Shown here one piece after another: positions 1-8,612 of a DNA stretch of 8,612 nt. Where the stretch lies: assembly GCA_013153415.1 (NCBI GenBank), contig JAADEO010000234.1:1-8612 (forward strand), in the 5' to 3' direction. The translations under genes and the position numbers were made by a program. The notes under the pieces are model-generated. The model was not told the origin of the DNA. It did no database searches and saw nothing but the letters and a program-made list of their open reading frames with translations. Origin of the DNA: Deltaproteobacteria bacterium. GTDB taxonomy: Bacteria; Desulfobacterota; Anaeroferrophillalia; Anaeroferrophillales; Tharpellaceae. The stretch's first letter is position 1, and the number at the start of each line of letters is the position of its first letter.

Positions 1-9
1 ACTTGTCAC

Positions 10-26
10 TTGTTCAGCCCGAACAA
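10..26. repeat. Short inverted repeat, 6-bp arms
   Basis: TTGTTC at 10-15 and GAACAA at 21-26 are perfect reverse complements separated by 5 nt. The element could be a small RNA hairpin or a site for a dimeric DNA-binding protein. It has no T-run suited to termination of the minus-strand transcript. The function is unknown and the size is compatible with chance. Confidence 0.4.
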
Positions 27-72
27 TAAAACCTAGGCTGCTTCCCGCTATTTCGCGCCTTTAGCGTTTTTC

Positions 73-89
73 GTAGTTTCTGAAACTAC
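73..89. repeat. 17-nt near-perfect palindrome downstream of rlmN
   Basis: GTAGTTTC at 73-80 and GAAACTAC at 82-89 are perfect reverse complements around one central base. Beyond one mismatch, three more T/A pairs extend the symmetry on each side (69-71 with 91-93). As RNA it would fold into a hairpin of about 7 bp with a 3-nt loop. Its place after the last gene suggests transcript-end processing or termination. However, the minus-strand sequence after it is A-rich rather than T-rich, so it is not a canonical intrinsic terminator. A protein-binding operator for a gene left of the window is the alternative. Confidence 0.5.
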
Positions 90-149
90 AAAAGGGTTTT
101 ATTTGTCTTTCCCCCGTGACAATAGCTTTCAGATAAAGATTTCAGCCGG

Positions 150-1232
150 TCACACGCCCCCGCCGACCACTTCTTCCGCTCCACTCTGCAGGCCGCGGAG
201 CTGGCCGCAGGCGGCGCTGATATCAGCACCCTTGCTGCGCCGGGTCATGACCGTCAGGTTGCGCTCGAGAAGATAGTTGAGAAAGGCTTCAATACGCTCC
301 GGAGCCGGTCTCTTGAATTCCGGCAGATCGGGATGTTCGTTGAAAGGAATGAGATTGATCTTGGCCGGAATCGAACTGAGCAACCGGACCAGGCGGCGGG
401 CGTCCTCGAGAGAGTCGTTGAGCCCGGAAAACAGGATGTATTCGAAGGTGATGCGCCGCCGGCCGGGCAACGGAAAACGACGGCAGGCAGCCAGCAGGGT
501 TTCGAGATCGTAGCGACGGTTGACCGGCATCAGCTCGCTGCGCAGCTCATTGGTGGTGGCATTCAGGGAAACCGCCAGCGAGACCTCGATGCGCTCTCCC
601 AGTTCGATGATCTTCGGAGCCAGGCCGCAGGTCGAAAGCGTGATCCGACGACTCGAGAACTGGAGTCCGTCGTCATAGAGCAGGATTTCCAGGGCCCGAA
701 CCACTTCCTCGAGGTTGTCGAGCGGCTCCCCCATCCCCATCAGGACGATATTGGTCACCGGCCCGCGCGCGGTCTGGCGGGGTGCGATGAGGTCGACCAC
801 CCGGATAACCTGGTCGACGATCTCGGCCGCAGTCAGCTGGCGGATGAACCCGGAGGCTCCGGTAAGACAGAACTTGCATCCCATCCGGCAGCCGACCTGG
901 GTCGAAAGACAGATGGTCAAACGCTCCTTCTCGCCGATAAGAACAGTTTCAATGGTGTTGCCATCCTCGAGACGAAACAGGAACTTGCGGGTGCCGTCCT
1001 CGGAAACCTGCTCCTTGAGACATTCGAGGGAGCTGATATAGCTCAGGGAAGCCAGGTGCTCGCGGCTGTCGCGGGAGAGATTGCTCATCTCCTCGATCCG
1101 GGAGACCCGGTGCCGGTAGAGCCAACGCACCAGCTGATCGGCCCGGTAACGCTCCTTGCCGATCGCCGCCAGCAACTCGACCAGATCGGCCCGCAGCATA
1201 CCCTTGAGATTGAGTTTCCGATTAGCCGACAT
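150..1232 (-). CDS. rlmN: Dual-specificity 23S rRNA (A2503-C2)/tRNA (A37-C2) methyltransferase RlmN
   Basis: This radical-SAM enzyme methylates C2 of A2503 in 23S rRNA and, in the family, A37 of some tRNAs, which supports peptidyl-transferase function and translation fidelity. Counted from the ATG at 1232 it has 360 residues, normal for RlmN. The N-terminal accessory domain covers about 1-90. The [4Fe-4S] cluster motif CxxxCxxC is Cys115, Cys119 and Cys122. A conserved Cys108 precedes it in an ICLSTQVGC stretch, and a GMGEPLDN SAM-binding motif follows. The methyl-carrying cysteine near the C-terminus is Cys342 in ISAACGQL. It lacks the features of Cfr that would need an alternative call. A TTG at 1241, immediately after the upstream stop codon, would add three residues (MIR). 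I prefer the ATG, because the family usually begins shortly before the NLKGM-like segment. Neither start has a strong ribosome-binding site, which fits translational coupling to the regulator gene upstream. Confidence 0.95.
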   Translation of the reverse strand: MSANRKLNLKGMLRADLVELLAAIGKERYRADQLVRWLYRHRVSRIEEMSNLSRDSREHLASLSYISSLECLKEQVSEDGTRKFLFRLEDGNTIETVLIGEKERLTICLSTQVGCRMGCKFCLTGASGFIRQLTAAEIVDQVIRVVDLIAPRQTARGPVTNIVLMGMGEPLDNLEEVVRALEILLYDDGLQFSSRRITLSTCGLAPKIIELGERIEVSLAVSLNATTNELRSELMPVNRRYDLETLLAACRRFPLPGRRRITFEYILFSGLNDSLEDARRLVRLLSSIPAKINLIPFNEHPDLPEFKRPAPERIEAFLNYLLERNLTVMTRRSKGADISAACGQLRGLQSGAEEVVGGGV

Positions 1233-1241
1233 CCGGATCAA

Positions 1242-2639
<1,398 letters not shown>

Positions 2640-2645
2640 CAGTCA

Positions 2646-2651
2646 CACCTC
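2646..2651 (-). promoter_or_regulatory. Shine-Dalgarno site of the sigma-54 regulator gene
   Basis: GAGGTG on the minus strand lies 6 nt before the ATG at 2639, in the short gap after the guaA stop codon. It is the strongest ribosome-binding site in the left half of the window. It fixes the regulator start and implies that the regulator is translated efficiently on its own rather than only by coupling to guaA. Confidence 0.75.
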
Positions 2652-2655
2652 ACTT

Positions 2656-4206
2656 TTATTCCCACTCAATGGTGCCCGGCGGTTTCGATGAAATATCATA
2701 GACCACCCGGTTGACTCCCCTGACCTCGTTGATGATCCGGTTGGCGACCCGCCCCAGCAGGTCATACGGAAGCCTGACCCAGTCGGCCGTCATTCCGTCG
2801 AGACTGTTGACCGCCCGCAGGGCGATCACTTTTTCATAAGTGCGCTCATCGCCCATGACCCCCACGGTCTTGACCGGCACCAAGACCGCGAACGACTGCC
2901 AGATCTCGTTGTAGAGGCCGGCCTTCCTGATCTCATCGAGAAAGATGACATCGGCCTGGCGCAGGATCCGCAGGCGCTCTTCGGTAACTTCGCCGATCAC
3001 CCGGATAGCGAGCCCGGGGCCGGGAAAGGGCTGGCGGTCTACCACCTCGGAAGGCAGGCCAAGTTCGCGGCCGACTTCGCGCACTTCGTCCTTGAAAAGC
3101 TCGCGCAACGGCTCGACCAGCTTGAGATGCATCTTCTCGGGCAGGCCGCCGACATTATGATGGCTCTTGATCACGGCCGATGGCCCCTTGAAGGAGACGC
3201 TCTCGATAACATCGGGATAGAGGGTGCCCTGGGCCAGGAATTCGACCCCTTCGATCGAACGGGCCTCGGCCTCGAAGACCTTGATGAACTCGTTACCGAT
3301 GATCTTGCGCTTCTTCTCCGGATCGGTCACCCCGGCCAGAAGATCGAGAAAACGGCGACTGGCATCGACATAGCGCAGGTTAATCTGGAAATGACGGCCG
3401 AACATCTCCTGTACTTCATCGGCCTCATTATGACGCAACACCCCGTTGTTGACGAAGATGCAGGTCAGCTGGTCACCCAAAGCCTTGTGCAGGAGCAGGG
3501 CCGCGACCGAGGAATCAACCCCGCCGGAAAGCCCGCAGATGACTTTACCGGAACCGACCTGGGCCCGGACCTGGGCGATCGTGGTCTCGATGAAGGAGTG
3601 CATGTTCCAGAGTCCGTGACAGTCGCAGATCGCAAAAAGGAAATTGCGCAGGATCTCCTTGCCGGGAATGGTGTGCACCACCTCGGGATGAAACTGCAAA
3701 CCCCAGACCCGGCGGGAATGATCCGCAAAGGCCGCGACCGGTGCATTTTCCGTGGCCCCGATGGTTTCGAACCCCTCCGGCATCTTTTCCACCTTGTCGC
3801 CATGGCTCATCCAGACCTGGGCCGGCAGGGATATCCCCTGCCAGAGGGGATCATCCTGCACCGACCTGAGACTGGCCATACCGAATTCGCGCCGGGAAGA
3901 GTGCCCGACCCGGCCACCGAGCCGGAAAGCGATCTCCTGCATGCCATAGCAGATGCCCAAGATCGGCACCCCGAGATCAAAAACACCTTTATCGACATGC
4001 GGGGCCTCGTCACCATAGGTGCTCGAAGGCCCGCCGGAAAGGATAACGCCCCGGGGTTGAAAGGCCTTCACCTTTTCCAGGGAGAGGTTGTAGGGATGTA
4101 TTTCGCAATAGACCTTCTGTTCCCGGATGCGCCGGGCGATCAGCTGGGTGTACTGGGAACCGAAATCGAGGATTAAGATCTTCTCCTCGTGGATATCCTG
4201 AGTCAT
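2656..4206 (-). CDS. guaA: GMP synthase (glutamine-hydrolysing)
   Basis: This cytosolic enzyme aminates XMP to GMP using ATP and glutamine, the last step of GMP synthesis. The 516-residue length is typical. The N-terminal class I glutamine amidotransferase domain (about 9-195) carries the triad Cys86 in GICYGMQ, His173 and Glu175 in QFHPEV. The ATP-pyrophosphatase domain follows, with the P-loop SGGVDSS at 227-233. The C-terminal dimerisation domain ends in the family-typical PPGTIEWE. All key residues are present, so the enzyme should be active and able to use glutamine. It starts at the ATG 32 nt after the guaB stop. Only a weak GGAA-type ribosome-binding site (4217-4220) precedes it, so reinitiation after guaB may contribute. 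Adjacency to guaB gives the full IMP-to-GMP branch in one unit, a common bacterial arrangement. Confidence 0.98.
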   Translation of the reverse strand: MTQDIHEEKILILDFGSQYTQLIARRIREQKVYCEIHPYNLSLEKVKAFQPRGVILSGGPSSTYGDEAPHVDKGVFDLGVPILGICYGMQEIAFRLGGRVGHSSRREFGMASLRSVQDDPLWQGISLPAQVWMSHGDKVEKMPEGFETIGATENAPVAAFADHSRRVWGLQFHPEVVHTIPGKEILRNFLFAICDCHGLWNMHSFIETTIAQVRAQVGSGKVICGLSGGVDSSVAALLLHKALGDQLTCIFVNNGVLRHNEADEVQEMFGRHFQINLRYVDASRRFLDLLAGVTDPEKKRKIIGNEFIKVFEAEARSIEGVEFLAQGTLYPDVIESVSFKGPSAVIKSHHNVGGLPEKMHLKLVEPLRELFKDEVREVGRELGLPSEVVDRQPFPGPGLAIRVIGEVTEERLRILRQADVIFLDEIRKAGLYNEIWQSFAVLVPVKTVGVMGDERTYEKVIALRAVNSLDGMTADWVRLPYDLLGRVANRIINEVRGVNRVVYDISSKPPGTIEWE

Positions 4207-4238
4207 GGGTCAGTTATTCCGTATGATTGGTGATGGTT

Positions 4239-5696
4239 TCAATCGAGCCGGTAGTTGGGCGCTTCCTTGGTGATGATAACATCATGCACATGGCTTTCCC
4301 GCAGACCGGCCGGGGTGATCCGCAACATTTCGACCTCCCGGCGCAGGGTTTCGATGTCGGCGCAGCCGGCATAGCCCATCCCCGAACGCAGGCCGCCCAA
4401 CAACTGATAGATGCTGGATGACAGGTGGCCTTTGTAGGGAACCCGGCCCTCGATGCCCTCGGGAACCAGTTTCTTCTGCTCGACCCCCTCCTGGAAATAG
4501 CGATCGCTGCTGCCCGACTGCATGGCTCCGAGCGAACCCATACCACGGTAGAGCTTGTAGCTGCGCCCCTGGTAGAGAATGGTCTCGCCGGGACTCTCCT
4601 CGGTGCCGGCAAAAAGCGAGCCGATCATCACCGAGTGAGCCCCGGAAGCGATCGCCTTGACGACATCGCCGGAAAACTTGATGCCGCCATCGGCGATCAT
4701 CGGCACATCAAACTCTTCAGCCACCTTTTTACAGGCCATCAGGGCGCTGACCTGGGGAACACCGATCCCGGCCACGATCCGGGTCGTACAGATCGAACCC
4801 GGCCCGATCCCGACCTTGATGGCATCGGCCCCGGCCTTGACCAGGGCCCGGGCTCCGGCCTCGGTGGCGACATTGCCGACGATCAGCTGGCAGTCGAAAT
4901 TTCTGCGGGTATCGGCGATCGCCTCGAGCACTCCGCGGCTGTGACCATGGGCCGTATCGATAACGATGACATCGGCTCCGGCTTTGAGCAGGGCTTCGAC
5001 CCGGGCCTCGCGATCCCCGGCAACCCCGACTGCGGCCCCGACCCGCAGCCGGCCCATCTCGTCCTTGCAGGAATCGGGATATTTGCGGGTCTTTTCGATA
5101 TCCTTGATCGTGATCAAACCCTGCAGCCGATTATGTTCATCGACCACCAGCAGCTTTTCGATCCGGTGTTCATGGAGCAGGACCTTGGCCTCATCCATAC
5201 CGATGCCTTTGGGCACAGTCACCAGGTTATCTTTGGTCATGATATCCTTGAGCGGCCGGTCCATCCGGGTCTCGAAACGCAGATCCCGGTTGGTGACGAT
5301 CCCGACCAGCTGGCCCTTATCGACGATCGGAACTCCGGAGATCCGGTACTTCTCCATCACCGCCAAGACCTCGTGGACCTTGCATTCCGGTTCCATGGTG
5401 ATGGGATCGACGATCATCCCGCTCTCGGACTTCTTGACCTTGTCAACTTCGAGGGCCTGGGCCTCGATCGACATGTTCTTATGGATGATGCCGATCCCGC
5501 CCTCGCGGGCCATGCAGATCGCGGTCTTGGATTCGGTCACCGTATCCATGGCAGCACTGATCAACGGCATCTTGAGACGAATATCCCGGGTCAGCCGGGT
5601 GGAGAGATCGACCTCGTTCGGCAGAACCTCGGAATAACGCGGCTGGATCAGAACATCGTCGAAAGTCAGGCCGACTTTTATAGCGTCAGCATTCAT
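4239..5696 (-). CDS. guaB: Inosine-5'-monophosphate dehydrogenase
   Basis: IMPDH oxidises IMP to XMP with NAD+, the committed step of guanine nucleotide synthesis. The protein has 485 residues, the usual bacterial length. The (beta/alpha)8 catalytic barrel is interrupted by a pair of CBS domains at roughly 93-205, which in this family bind purine nucleotides and modulate activity. The catalytic loop GPGSICTTR places the nucleophile at Cys303. IADGGIKFSGD (335-345) and IGSLFAGTEESPGE (358-371) are the phosphate/IMP-binding segments. The mobile flap contains Arg418 and Tyr421 in EGRVPYKG. The start at 5696 is supported by GAGG 7 nt upstream. An in-frame ATG further in would remove conserved barrel sequence. 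The gap to the upstream fbp stop is only 9 nt, which argues for co-transcription and probable translational coupling. Confidence 0.98.
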   Translation of the reverse strand: MNADAIKVGLTFDDVLIQPRYSEVLPNEVDLSTRLTRDIRLKMPLISAAMDTVTESKTAICMAREGGIGIIHKNMSIEAQALEVDKVKKSESGMIVDPITMEPECKVHEVLAVMEKYRISGVPIVDKGQLVGIVTNRDLRFETRMDRPLKDIMTKDNLVTVPKGIGMDEAKVLLHEHRIEKLLVVDEHNRLQGLITIKDIEKTRKYPDSCKDEMGRLRVGAAVGVAGDREARVEALLKAGADVIVIDTAHGHSRGVLEAIADTRRNFDCQLIVGNVATEAGARALVKAGADAIKVGIGPGSICTTRIVAGIGVPQVSALMACKKVAEEFDVPMIADGGIKFSGDVVKAIASGAHSVMIGSLFAGTEESPGETILYQGRSYKLYRGMGSLGAMQSGSSDRYFQEGVEQKKLVPEGIEGRVPYKGHLSSSIYQLLGGLRSGMGYAGCADIETLRREVEMLRITPAGLRESHVHDVIITKEAPNYRLD

Positions 5697-5703
5697 TGGG
5701 AAA

Positions 5704-5707
5704 CCTC
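5704..5707 (-). promoter_or_regulatory. guaB Shine-Dalgarno overlapping the fbp stop codon
   Basis: The minus-strand GAGG lies 7 nt before the guaB ATG, and its 5' half falls inside the fbp TGA (5708-5706). Ribosomes finishing fbp would unload directly on the guaB initiation site, so translation of the two genes is likely coupled. Confidence 0.65.
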
Positions 5708-6635
5708 ATTTCCGGCTGAGAATTTTTTCGGCCAGGGCGACCTCTTCCCGGCTGCCGATATAGATCGGACTGCGCTGGTCGAGATCGTGGCATTTGAGTT
5801 CGAGGATCGGTTTCTCACCATCGCTGGCCGCCCCGCCGGCGGCCTCCATCAGGTAGGCCATGGGATTGAGTTCGAAAGGCAGGCGCAACTTGCCGCTGGC
5901 AGCCTTGGTGGTGGCCGGATACATGAAGAGACCACCACCTTTTAACAGGATCTGATTGATATCGGGAACGAAGCCACCGCTGTAGCGCAACTTGTAGCCA
6001 TTATCCTCGAGATGGGATACCAGCTTTTCATGCTCGGGCAGGTAGTCAGCCCGCAGGCCACCGGGACTGAAGATCCTGCCGCTTTCTTTAAGCCGGATAT
6101 TCTCCCGGGTCAGGACATATTCGCCCAGACTGTTCAGGGTGAACTCGTGAACCCCGTGTCCGGCGCTGTAGACCAGGGTCGTACGCGGACCGTAAAGAAC
6201 ATAAAGAGCCCCGACCTGGCGGCTGCCGTCCTGGAGAGGGTCCTCGCCGGCGTAGATGGCGACGATGGTGCCGACCGAAAGGTTGACATCGACCAGCGAG
6301 GAACCGTCGAGAGGGTCATAACAGACGGCATAACCACCGGAACGTTTCTCGCGATCGAAGATGATGATCTCGCTCTGTTCTTCGGAGATGATACGCCGTA
6401 CCCGACCGGTATGGTCGAGACGATCCTTGATGATCTCGTCAGCCAGGACATCGAGAGCCAACTGGTCCTCGCCATAGAGGTTACTGGTCCCGGCCAGCCC
6501 CAGGTCGCCGGTCCGCATGGCATGATTGACATATTTCGAGGCCACTCCGACCTCGTAGATGATACTGGCCAGTCCCATCTCGATACCATCTTTCATGAGA
6601 TGGTTCCAAAGCCCGCGTTTGACGTGTTTCTGCAT
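5706..6635 (-). CDS. fbp: Class I fructose-1,6-bisphosphatase
   Basis: This enzyme hydrolyses fructose-1,6-bisphosphate to fructose-6-phosphate, the controlling step of gluconeogenesis. Class I signatures are clear: the metal-binding SEEQSE (84-89), the metal/phosphate motif DPLDGSS (107-113), the substrate-binding KLRLPFELNPMAYLMEAAGG (249-268) and a C-terminal LDQRSPIYIG that matches the LHQRRSFFVG of the E. coli enzyme. At 309 residues it is about 20 shorter than E. coli Fbp (332), and part of the loss is at the N-terminus. The region that forms the AMP-inhibitor site in E. coli (TGELT) reads roughly EMGLA here, so allosteric control by AMP may differ; that is an inference from alignment by eye. 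The ATG at 6635 has only a weak GGGA site upstream. The gene is followed after 9 nt by guaB and preceded by a 113-nt gap that could hold a promoter. Confidence 0.96.
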   Translation of the reverse strand: MQKHVKRGLWNHLMKDGIEMGLASIIYEVGVASKYVNHAMRTGDLGLAGTSNLYGEDQLALDVLADEIIKDRLDHTGRVRRIISEEQSEIIIFDREKRSGGYAVCYDPLDGSSLVDVNLSVGTIVAIYAGEDPLQDGSRQVGALYVLYGPRTTLVYSAGHGVHEFTLNSLGEYVLTRENIRLKESGRIFSPGGLRADYLPEHEKLVSHLEDNGYKLRYSGGFVPDINQILLKGGGLFMYPATTKAASGKLRLPFELNPMAYLMEAAGGAASDGEKPILELKCHDLDQRSPIYIGSREEVALAEKILSRK

Positions 6636-6748
6636 TGTTTTTCCCGATCCGTTTTTTTGCCGGGAAGCCGGAAAAGCCCCCCGACCGCAATCATTTCTGC
6701 TGATCCCGCAAAAAGCCGGTTTTCAATAAAATATCCAATACGGGGCCA
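6636..6748. other. Intergenic region between the transporter gene and fbp
   Basis: This is the longest gap inside the gene cluster at 113 nt, and so the likeliest place for a promoter serving fbp-guaB-guaA-regulator-rlmN. On the minus strand TTGAAA occurs near its upstream end, but no clear -10 element is found at the right spacing. There is no good -24/-12 sigma-54 promoter. A CCGG-N4-CCGG hairpin sequence (6660-6671) is present, without a T-run on the minus strand. Neither a promoter nor a terminator can be called with confidence. Confidence 0.5.
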
Positions 6749-8434
6749 TTATTTCTTGCCGGCCACCACTTCGCATATATTATAGCAGTGATCACCTATT
6801 TTTTCAAAATTGGTGAGAACATCGATGAAGATCAGTCCGGGCACCACCGAGCAGCGATTTTCGCTCAGACGCTCAATGTGACGGTTACGGTAGCGATCCT
6901 CGAGGGAGTTGATTCCTTCTTCAAGCCCCGAGGCCCGGGAAAGAAACTGATCATCACCACCGTGCTCCAGGCCCTGGGCCGCAAGCTCGATGAAATCCCG
7001 AACCCGTTTTTTGATCTTGGCAATCTCATCCCGGGCTTCATTGCTGAACTCGATCTTCTGCTCATGTTTGCGTTCGGCCAGGCGCACCAGGTTCTCGCAA
7101 TGGTCGCCGACCCGCTCGAGGTTATTGACGATATACATCGTCGAATTGACCTCGCGCGAGATCTCCGGCGTCGTCGAGAGCTGACTGACGTTGACCAGGA
7201 AATCGGTAATCTCCTTCTGCAACATGTCGATGGTGTTCTCCTTGCGGTAGACCTTCTCCATCAGTTTCTGCGAAAACTCATCGAGACAATCGGTGGTCTG
7301 ATCGAACATGCGCAGACAGAGTCCGGCCATCCGGCAGGTCTCCTGATGGGCCTGGGCCAGAGCCAGGGTCGGCGTATCGAGCACCCGGTTGTCGAGGTAG
7401 CGAAGATGATATTCATTCTCCTCTTCATCTCCGGAAGGCACCATCCAGGTACAGATCTTGGCCAAGATTCCGACCAGGGGAAGAAAGAGCAGGCAGTTGA
7501 AGACATTGAAAAAGGTGTGAGCATTGGCCAGGTGCCGGGCGATAAAGGGCTTGTCACCGATGTTCATGCCGTACTGGGCCGCCTGCTGAGCCGTAGTGAT
7601 CACCATGTCGGCATTACCGGGTGTAAAGTAGTTGACCATCTTCAGAAACAGCGGGAACAGCACCAGAACATAGGCGACCCCGATAATATTGACCATCATG
7701 TGGGCCCGGGCCGCACGCTTGGCCGAAACATTGGTGCCGATACTGGCGAGCAGGGCGGTAATCGTGGTACCGATATTTTCACCCAGAATCAGTCCGACCC
7801 CGCCCTCGAAGGTCAGGGCCCCGCTCGCGGCCAGGGCCATGGTGATACCAACGGTGGCACTCGAAGACTGGAGAATGATGGTCAGAAAAGCCCCGGCCAG
7901 GACCGCCATGATATGATTGTGGCTGAAGGTGACGAAAGCCTCCTGGAAAAAAGGCTGGGTCTTGAGACAGGAGAGCCCGTCCTTCAAGACCGAGAGGCCG
8001 TAGAAAAGCATCCCGAAGCCGACCATGATCTCGCCGATGTACTGCCAGCGCCGGGTCGGGCTGAAAAGCTTCAGACCGACGCCGATGCCGATCGCCGGCA
8101 GGGCGTAGTGGTGAATTTTGAAAGCGATCATCTGGGCCGTGATCGTAGTCCCGATGTTGGCCCCGAGAATAACGCCGATGGCCTGCATCAGATTCATCAA
8201 TCCGGCGTTGACGAAACCAACCACCATAACGGTGGTGGCACTCGAAGACTGGACAATCGAGGTTACCGTAATCCCGACAAGAAAAGCGGCCACCCGGTTG
8301 GTGGTCAGTTTCTCCAGCACCTGACGCAGGCGGTTGCCGGCCACCTTCTGCAACCCTTCCGACATCACCTTCATGCCGTAGAGAAAGAGGCCGAGGCCAC
8401 CCAGAAAAGAAAATATCATCTCCTGGATCATCAT
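6749..8434 (-). CDS. Na/Pi-cotransporter family protein with C-terminal PhoU-like domain
   Basis: This 561-residue inner-membrane protein belongs to the NptA/YjbB-type Na/Pi cotransporter family. Family members move phosphate with sodium, in bacteria often outward, but the direction here is unknown. The hydrophobic half (about 1-330) contains the two inverted family repeats, each with a QSSSA motif (62-66 and 189-193) followed by GANIGTT (91-97) or GENIGTT (218-224). A first hydrophobic segment begins within the first 20 residues. From about 350 to the end the protein is soluble and helical with two PhoU-like repeats, marked by ERVGDHCEN (440-448) and EKIGDHCYN (544-552), whose E-x-x-x-D positions bind metal in PhoU proteins. 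The tail probably senses or regulates. The start is the first of two tandem ATG codons; GGAG lies 10 nt upstream. No pst or pho genes are visible nearby. The substrate is inferred from the family only. Confidence 0.93.
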   Translation of the reverse strand: MMIQEMIFSFLGGLGLFLYGMKVMSEGLQKVAGNRLRQVLEKLTTNRVAAFLVGITVTSIVQSSSATTVMVVGFVNAGLMNLMQAIGVILGANIGTTITAQMIAFKIHHYALPAIGIGVGLKLFSPTRRWQYIGEIMVGFGMLFYGLSVLKDGLSCLKTQPFFQEAFVTFSHNHIMAVLAGAFLTIILQSSSATVGITMALAASGALTFEGGVGLILGENIGTTITALLASIGTNVSAKRAARAHMMVNIIGVAYVLVLFPLFLKMVNYFTPGNADMVITTAQQAAQYGMNIGDKPFIARHLANAHTFFNVFNCLLFLPLVGILAKICTWMVPSGDEEENEYHLRYLDNRVLDTPTLALAQAHQETCRMAGLCLRMFDQTTDCLDEFSQKLMEKVYRKENTIDMLQKEITDFLVNVSQLSTTPEISREVNSTMYIVNNLERVGDHCENLVRLAERKHEQKIEFSNEARDEIAKIKKRVRDFIELAAQGLEHGGDDQFLSRASGLEEGINSLEDRYRNRHIERLSENRCSVVPGLIFIDVLTNFEKIGDHCYNICEVVAGKK

Positions 8435-8612
8435 CTGCTTTAATCTCCACTCAAACTAGAACTGAAAAACAGGATTAGCAACAAACTAATGCGGGGAAAT
8501 TCCCTCAACCCAGACAGGGCTTTCCGGCCAACAAACAAGCACTCTTGCTTTAAAGCAGCGACTCAGCGTCAACTTGCTCCGGTCGTTTCTGGTGCTTCCC
8601 CTTCACTTCTGC
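8435..8612. other. Upstream region of the Na/Pi transporter gene
   Basis: These 178 nt contain no gene that I can support, and they are more AT-rich than the coding DNA near the transporter start. Three small dyad elements occur: ATTAG-N7-CTAAT (8474-8490), GGGAAATTCCC (8494-8504) and TGCTTTAAAGCA (8546-8557). On the minus strand TTGACG occurs upstream of the last of these, but no convincing -10 hexamer sits 16-18 nt downstream of it. A promoter for the transporter gene is expected here, but I cannot place it. I see no clear Pho box. Confidence 0.5.
8546..8557. repeat. 12-nt perfect palindrome upstream of the transporter gene
   Basis: TGCTTTAAAGCA is perfectly self-complementary and lies about 110 nt before the transporter start codon, in the presumed promoter region. 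It is the size of a binding site for a dimeric regulator, but a palindrome this short can also arise by chance. No regulator is identified for it. Confidence 0.4.

Larger units (their letters stand above)
1..149. other. Non-coding region downstream of rlmN
   Basis: This stretch lies after the rlmN stop codon and shows no convincing gene. It is more AT-rich than the neighbouring coding DNA. It contains two short perfect or near-perfect inverted repeats, at 10-26 and 73-89, listed separately, and a weak 5-bp pair at 46-50/62-66 followed by five T on the plus strand. No hairpin with a following T-run is visible in the minus-strand direction, so the end of the rlmN transcript is not marked by an obvious intrinsic terminator. 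Confidence 0.6.

Noticed and set aside
46..71. Possible plus-strand intrinsic terminator (CGCTA/TAGCG then five T)
   Set aside because: The stem is only 5 bp with an 11-nt loop, and no plus-strand gene is visible leading into it.
3127..4176. Plus-strand open frame opposite guaA
   Set aside because: It is antisense to an intact guaA with all catalytic residues and has no independent support.
4425..5945. Long plus-strand open frame (about 500 codons) opposite guaB and the end of fbp
   Set aside because: guaB and fbp are certain on the other strand; this frame is the mirror image of their codons and shows no domain or ribosome-binding site of note.
6733..6747. Possible sigma-54 (-24/-12) promoter TGGCCCCGTATTGG on the minus strand before fbp
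   Set aside because: The spacing between the two elements is one base short and the GC of the -12 element is GG, so it fails the two most conserved positions.
6788..8443. Plus-strand open frame of about 550 codons opposite the Na/Pi transporter
   Set aside because: It is fully antisense to a gene with clear family motifs and is very rich in His, Asp, Gly and Gln, the expected reflection of the sense strand codons.

Overview
All six genes in this window lie on the minus strand, so transcription runs from the right edge to the left. In that order they are a Na/Pi-cotransporter-family membrane protein with a PhoU-like tail (6749-8434), class I fructose-1,6-bisphosphatase fbp (5706-6635), IMP dehydrogenase guaB (4239-5696), GMP synthase guaA (2656-4206), an NtrC-type sigma-54 enhancer-binding regulator (1242-2639) and the 23S rRNA/tRNA adenine-C2 methyltransferase rlmN (150-1232). 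I see no rRNA or tRNA gene, CRISPR array, insertion sequence, phage gene or broken gene.

The DNA is moderately GC-rich, and the proteins are full length with intact catalytic motifs, so this looks like chromosomal core genome of a Gram-negative bacterium. The sigma-54 activator, the two-domain Na/Pi-PhoU protein and the general style of the proteins fit a Desulfuromonadales/Geobacter-like delta-proteobacterial lineage. That placement is an inference with low to moderate confidence, because no marker gene settles it.

From fbp leftward the genes are packed tightly: 9 nt (fbp-guaB), 32 nt (guaB-guaA), 16 nt (guaA-regulator) and 9 nt or less (regulator-rlmN). The guaB ribosome-binding site overlaps the fbp stop codon. 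These five genes probably form one transcription unit. The transporter gene is set off by 113 nt and may or may not be co-transcribed; it has its own 178-nt upstream region inside the window. guaB and guaA catalyse the two consecutive steps IMP to XMP to GMP. fbp supplies fructose-6-phosphate in gluconeogenesis. rlmN acts in translation fidelity. The regulator is the only gene here that could control transcription, and its targets are not visible.

The one unusual item is the regulator. Its N-terminal receiver-like domain has lost four of the five conserved phosphotransfer residues, with Glu where the phospho-accepting Asp should be, while its AAA+ motor and DNA-binding domain look intact. I found no evidence of an undescribed multi-gene system; apart from the regulator the region looks ordinary.
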